Shown piece after piece: positions 7,055 to 8,939 of a DNA stretch of 8,939 nt. Location of the stretch: contig JADGQD010000075.1 in NCBI GenBank assembly GCA_017882065.1, positions 1 to 8,939 on the forward strand, written 5' to 3'. A program made the translations under genes and the position numbers. A model generated the notes under the pieces. The model worked only from the letters and a program-made list of their open reading frames with translations. It was not told where the DNA came from and searched no databases. Source of the DNA: Anaerolineales bacterium. Its GTDB lineage: Bacteria > Chloroflexota > Anaerolineae > Anaerolineales > Villigracilaceae. The number at the start of each line of letters is the position of its first letter. Positions within the stretch are counted from its first letter, which is position 1.

Positions 7055-7410
7055 TCACGGCACGATGTAGGCGTATTACAGGACTTCCACCTTGAAAAGC
7101 CGCGGAATTTCTTCCCAGGTTCCGCCCGGGAATTTGGCGGCAATCCGCTCCAAGTCGGCTAGGTTCTCGGGGATGGCAACGAAGATACGCGGCAGACCAA
7201 AGAGATAGTAGTTATACAGCGGCCCAAGCTGGCGCAGTTCCATGCCCACCTGCTGGGTCAGTTCGCCGGTGGCGTCTTCAAAGTAGTTTTTAGTCCGGTA
7301 AACGCCAAAGTAGAACTGGATAATATTTCCAGCGCTGCGATTAATCGCTTATGCTTTTCGGGTTTCTGGATTAAGTGGAGAATTTTATCGGAGATTTTCA
7401 TTTTTGACAT
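7055..7410 (-). pseudogene. Decayed C-terminus of a GT39-like membrane glycosyltransferase
   Basis: The frame from 7348 to 7079 reads QFYFGVYRTKNYFEDATG, continues through LTQQVGMELRQLGPLYNYY and LFGLPRIFVAIPENLADL, and ends near KFPGGTWEEIPRLFK. This is the periplasmic C-terminal pattern I associate with GT39/PMT-type transferases of Anaerolineae (YFGVY, LGP-Y, FGLPR, PGGTWEE). It has no proper start. An ATG at 7410 opens a different frame (50 codons, MSKMKISDKI...), which would join the first after a 1-nt frameshift near 7325-7330. The stretch normally between FGLPR and the IPEN segment seems deleted. The final TAA (7078-7076) is followed in frame by YAYIVP and TGA (7057-7055), suggesting a Tyr codon mutated to stop. 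It heads the leftward operon, so its remains may serve as a leader. Family assignment rests on memory of the pattern. Confidence 0.6.
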
Positions 7411-7411
7411 G

Positions 7412-7442
7412 TGGACATTGGGCTGGTTTGGTCAAGTATAAT
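7412..7442 (+). promoter_or_regulatory. Sigma-70-type promoter for the M55 peptidase gene
   Basis: A perfect -10 box TATAAT lies at 7437-7442, with TGGACA (5 of 6 to TTGACA) at 7412-7417 and a 19-nt spacer, long but tolerated. Transcription would begin near 7449 and give a leader of about 170 nt before the ATG at 7623. On the opposite strand the same bases read TATACT (7440-7435), so a leftward start for the carboxylase operon could share this AT core, although no good leftward -35 box is visible. Confidence 0.55.
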
Positions 7443-7510
7443 CGATTTTACACAGGCATCACGGAGCCTGACGGTGAAAAAATATCCAGGCTAAAACAAT
7501 CCGGTTCTTT

Positions 7511-7520
7511 GGGAATTCCC
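7511..7520. repeat. Perfect palindrome GGGAATTCCC in the divergent region
   Basis: A 10-bp perfect palindrome lies in the M55 leader. With G-T pairs the symmetry extends over TTT on the left and AAA on the right. It could be an operator or part of the leader fold; no regulator is identifiable. Confidence 0.35.
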
Positions 7521-7538
7521 GGAAAAGAGAAAAAGTAA

Positions 7539-7571
7539 GGGGGTGTTGAGCGAGACCCGCCCAACATCCCC
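7539..7571. repeat. Strong stem-loop in the M55 leader, terminator-like on the minus strand
   Basis: GGGGGTGTTG (7539-7548) pairs with CAACATCCCC (7562-7571) over 10 bp with one G-U pair and a 13-nt loop. Flanking AAAG (7533-7536) and CTTT (7573-7576) can extend it. Read leftward, the stem is followed by TTACTTTTTCTCTTTT, as in a rho-independent terminator. Read rightward, no U-tract follows and the hairpin sits about 40 nt before the ribosome binding site of the peptidase gene. Confidence 0.6.
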
Positions 7572-7612
7572 TCTTTACCCCAGCACCACGGCGATTTCCA
7601 ATAGAAGAAATT

Positions 7613-7617
7613 AGGAG
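7613..7617 (+). promoter_or_regulatory. Ribosome binding site of the M55 peptidase gene
   Basis: AGGAG lies 5 nt before the ATG at 7623, ideal spacing. It fixes the start and indicates that the gene was recently translated efficiently, despite its premature stop. Confidence 0.8.
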
Positions 7618-7622
7618 CAAAA

Positions 7623-8330
7623 ATGAAAATCCTGATTGCAGCAGATATGGAAGGGGTCTCCGGTGTCACGCGCTGGGAGGAGACGGATCCGGCCCACAAC
7701 GAATATGCTCGTTTTCGCAGGATCATGACAGACGAGGTCAACGCGGCAATCGCCGGTGCAGCAGACGCCCGAGCGGACGAATTCGTCGTCGCGGACGGAC
7801 ACGGTGACGGGACCAATATCCTGGTTGAGGAACTGGACTCGCGCGCCAGGCTGAATTCCGGGGGCGCCTCGCCGTTGTCCATGGTGCAGGGCGTGGACCC
7901 GAAAACGGCGGGCGTGCTCTTCATCGGGTACCACGCCCGTGGAGGATCCCTGAACGCGGTCCTGGCTCACACATGGTCCAGCGGACGGATAGCCAACGTC
8001 TGGCTGAACGGTGTTCTGGTGGGAGAATCTGGCCTGAACGCCGCCGCGGCTGGTCATTTTGGTGTACCGGTGCTGATGATCTCCGGAGACCAGACGGCTT
8101 GTGCCCAGGCAGTAGAATTGCTCGGTCCGTTGGAGACGGCCGTGGTCAAACAAGCTTCGGGTTACTTTTCCACTGAGTGCCTGTCTCCCAAAGTCACTTT
8201 GCCGATGATAAGTAAGGCTGCCAAACGGGCGGTTCTGCGCCTGAAAGATGGGACAGCCCCGCAGCCATTTATCGTACAGACGCCGGTGAATGTGACCGTC
8301 GAATTCCGTCAACCCGAAGCCGCGGACTGA
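7623..8330 (+). CDS. M55-family D-aminopeptidase (DppA-like), truncated by an in-frame TGA
   Basis: Zinc-dependent aminopeptidase of the DppA family, which removes D-amino acids from short peptides in the cytoplasm. DppA active-site residues are conserved at matching positions: Asp8 and Glu10 (ADMEGVSG), His60 (DGHGDG), His104 (IGYHARGG), His116 (near DppA's His115) and Glu135 (GESGLNA, for DppA's Glu133). The open frame stops at 235 residues with TGA at 8328-8330. Beyond it, the same frame continues for 38 codons of family-like sequence to a TAA at 8445-8447, giving 274 codon positions in all, the length I recall for B. subtilis DppA. The TGA could derive from CGA (Arg) by one transition. 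All catalytic residues lie before the stop, but loss of the C-terminal fold may inactivate the enzyme. It has its own promoter and a strong ribosome binding site. Confidence 0.88.
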   Translation: MKILIAADMEGVSGVTRWEETDPAHNEYARFRRIMTDEVNAAIAGAADARADEFVVADGHGDGTNILVEELDSRARLNSGGASPLSMVQGVDPKTAGVLFIGYHARGGSLNAVLAHTWSSGRIANVWLNGVLVGESGLNAAAAGHFGVPVLMISGDQTACAQAVELLGPLETAVVKQASGYFSTECLSPKVTLPMISKAAKRAVLRLKDGTAPQPFIVQTPVNVTVEFRQPEAAD

Positions 8331-8447
8331 GCGGTGCGCCTTCCCGGGGCGAAACGGTTGGACGGTTTGCGGATCGAGTTCACGGTCCCGGATATGCTGA
8401 CGGCGCTTGCTGGCTTCCGGGCGGCGGTCAAACAGTCTTACGATTAA
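8331..8447 (+). pseudogene. Orphaned C-terminal segment of the M55 peptidase
   Basis: The segment lies in the same frame as the peptidase, directly after its TGA. It reads AVRLPGAKRLDG, then IEFTVPDML and AGFRAAVKQSYD, ending at TAA 8445-8447. This matches the usual M55 C-terminus (a PGV-R-DG-like turn followed by an amphipathic helix with FRA). It has no start codon or ribosome binding site of its own, so it would be made only by readthrough. Confidence 0.8.
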
Positions 8448-8478
8448 ATCAATATGGACTGGGTATCGAAAGTATCTT

Positions 8479-8502
8479 TGCCATCCAGGTTGCTGGATGG
8501 CA
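8479..8502. terminator. Perfect 10-bp stem-loop downstream of the M55 gene
   Basis: TGCCATCCAG (8479-8488) and CTGGATGGCA (8493-8502) are exact inverse complements around a GTTG tetraloop. The stem begins 32 nt after the M55 TAA, so a 3'-end or terminator role is likely. No U-tract follows on either strand, so it may instead stabilise a processed end or be a small dispersed repeat. Confidence 0.5.
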
Positions 8503-8509
8503 TAGGGGC

Positions 8510-8540
8510 TTGATAATTCTGATTCTAGAAGTCATAAAAT
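8510..8540 (+). promoter_or_regulatory. Candidate promoter of the GT39 gene
   Basis: TTGATA (8510-8515, 5 of 6 to the -35 consensus) is followed after 17 nt by CATAAA (8533-8538), or after 19 nt by TAAAAT (8535-8540, 5 of 6). Transcription would start near 8545, about 30 nt before the ATG at 8577. It lies immediately after the stem-loop that closes the M55 unit, consistent with a new transcription unit. Confidence 0.45.
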
Positions 8541-8576
8541 TAGGTGCCGAGATAATTTCTGGAGTAGAATGAATCT

Positions 8577-8939
8577 ATGAGCTGGTGGAAATCACCCAAA
8601 ACCTTTCCTTTGCGGATTTTTATGATTGCGCTGATTCTGCGGCTGGTGCCCGTTGTGGTCCTGCGCAATATGGGCATCGGTTTGGACGATATGTTCCAGT
8701 ACGATATGCTGGCGCGTTCGATTGTGGCCGGGAATGGCTACCGCTGGTACGCTGAAGAGGATTTGCCGACCGTTTTACCTTATTTGCAACTCGATCTGAC
8801 TTCAATAGACTATGACCCGCGGGGTGTACTGACCTCCTTCCGCCCACCGCTCTATCCAGCATTCCTGGCGCTGGTCTATTTTGTGTTCGGAGTGGGGGCG
8901 AAGCGCTTTTTTATCGCCCGGCTGGTGCAGACTGTGCTG
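8577..8939 (+). CDS. GT39-family membrane glycosyltransferase, N-terminal part
   Basis: 121 residues are visible and the gene runs past the window end. A basic N-terminus is followed by a first transmembrane helix (about residues 13-30, IFMIALILRLVPVVVL). Next comes an extracytoplasmic loop with the acidic pair LDDMFQYDMLARSI and GNGYRW. FRPPLYPAFLALVY then leads into the second helix. The RPPLYP motif and the Asp-rich first loop are typical of PMT/ArnT-like (GT39) transferases, which use a polyprenyl-phosphate sugar to glycosylate outer-face targets. The ATG at 8577 is the only in-frame Met start after an in-frame TAG at 8565-8567. GGAG at 8561-8564 lies 12 nt upstream, rather far. Target and sugar cannot be predicted. 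Confidence 0.85.
   Translation, partial: MSWWKSPKTFPLRIFMIALILRLVPVVVLRNMGIGLDDMFQYDMLARSIVAGNGYRWYAEEDLPTVLPYLQLDLTSIDYDPRGVLTSFRPPLYPAFLALVYFVFGVGAKRFFIARLVQTVL

Noticed and set aside
7611..8312. Minus-strand frame of 233 codons opposite the M55 gene
   Set aside because: It is antisense to a gene with conserved active-site residues and a good ribosome binding site. Its translation is His/Arg/Gln-rich without family features.
4756..8330. Reassignment of TGA to an amino acid (two in-frame TGA codons at 4758-4756 and 8328-8330)
   Set aside because: Several intact genes end with TGA in ATGA overlaps (322-324, 2222-2220, 6639-6637). The CPBP gene also has a TAA and a frameshift, and the M55 position is not one where selenocysteine is known. 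Independent nonsense mutations explain this more simply.

Overview
The window looks like an ordinary chromosomal segment of a bacterium, most likely a Chloroflexota member of the Anaerolineae type. That placement is an inference. It rests on the house style of the glycosyltransferase-39 proteins, the DQGHVPYG variant in the glutamate racemase, and the acyl-CoA carboxylase made of separate biotin carboxylase, biotin carrier and carboxyltransferase polypeptides. I see no tRNA, rRNA, CRISPR array or insertion sequence.

Layout. (1) Positions 1-1151, plus strand: the 3' end of a class-I-glutamine-amidotransferase-like gamma-glutamyl hydrolase (peptidase C26), overlapping murI (glutamate racemase) by ATGA. 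(2) 1152-1698: about 550 bp without a convincing intact gene, between convergent transcription units. It holds a weak terminator candidate and a possible gene-tail remnant. (3) 7410 down to 1699, minus strand: a tightly packed operon. In transcription order it holds a decayed GT39 C-terminus, a small four-helix membrane protein, the acyl-CoA carboxylase carboxyltransferase subunit, a decayed CPBP-family membrane protease, an HD-domain protein, biotin carboxylase, and a biotin carrier protein. Most junctions are ATGA overlaps or gaps of 1-13 nt. (4) 7411-7622: a divergent intergenic region with a good plus-strand promoter and a strong hairpin. (5) 7623-8447, plus strand: an M55 D-aminopeptidase (DppA family) cut by an in-frame TGA 39 codons before its expected end. 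(6) 8479-8576: a perfect hairpin and a promoter. (7) 8577 to the window end: the N-terminus of a GT39-type membrane glycosyltransferase.

Functionally, the three carboxylase genes form a complete biotin-dependent acyl-CoA carboxylase. Biotin carboxylase carboxylates biotin on the carrier protein, and the carboxyltransferase moves the carboxyl group to an acyl-CoA. The carboxyltransferase carries Ile409 where strict propionyl-CoA carboxylases have Asp, so acetyl-CoA may also be a substrate. MurI (D-glutamate supply) and the M55 enzyme (D-amino-acid peptides) both touch D-amino-acid or wall metabolism, but they are not in one operon.

The main unexpected signal is gene decay rather than a new system. 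Three loci are broken by stops and frameshifts next to an intact carboxylase operon. The CPBP gene has TAA, TGA and a +1 frameshift. The GT39 tail has a frameshift, an apparent internal deletion and a terminal TAA. The M55 gene has one TGA. I found no convincing undescribed multi-gene system.
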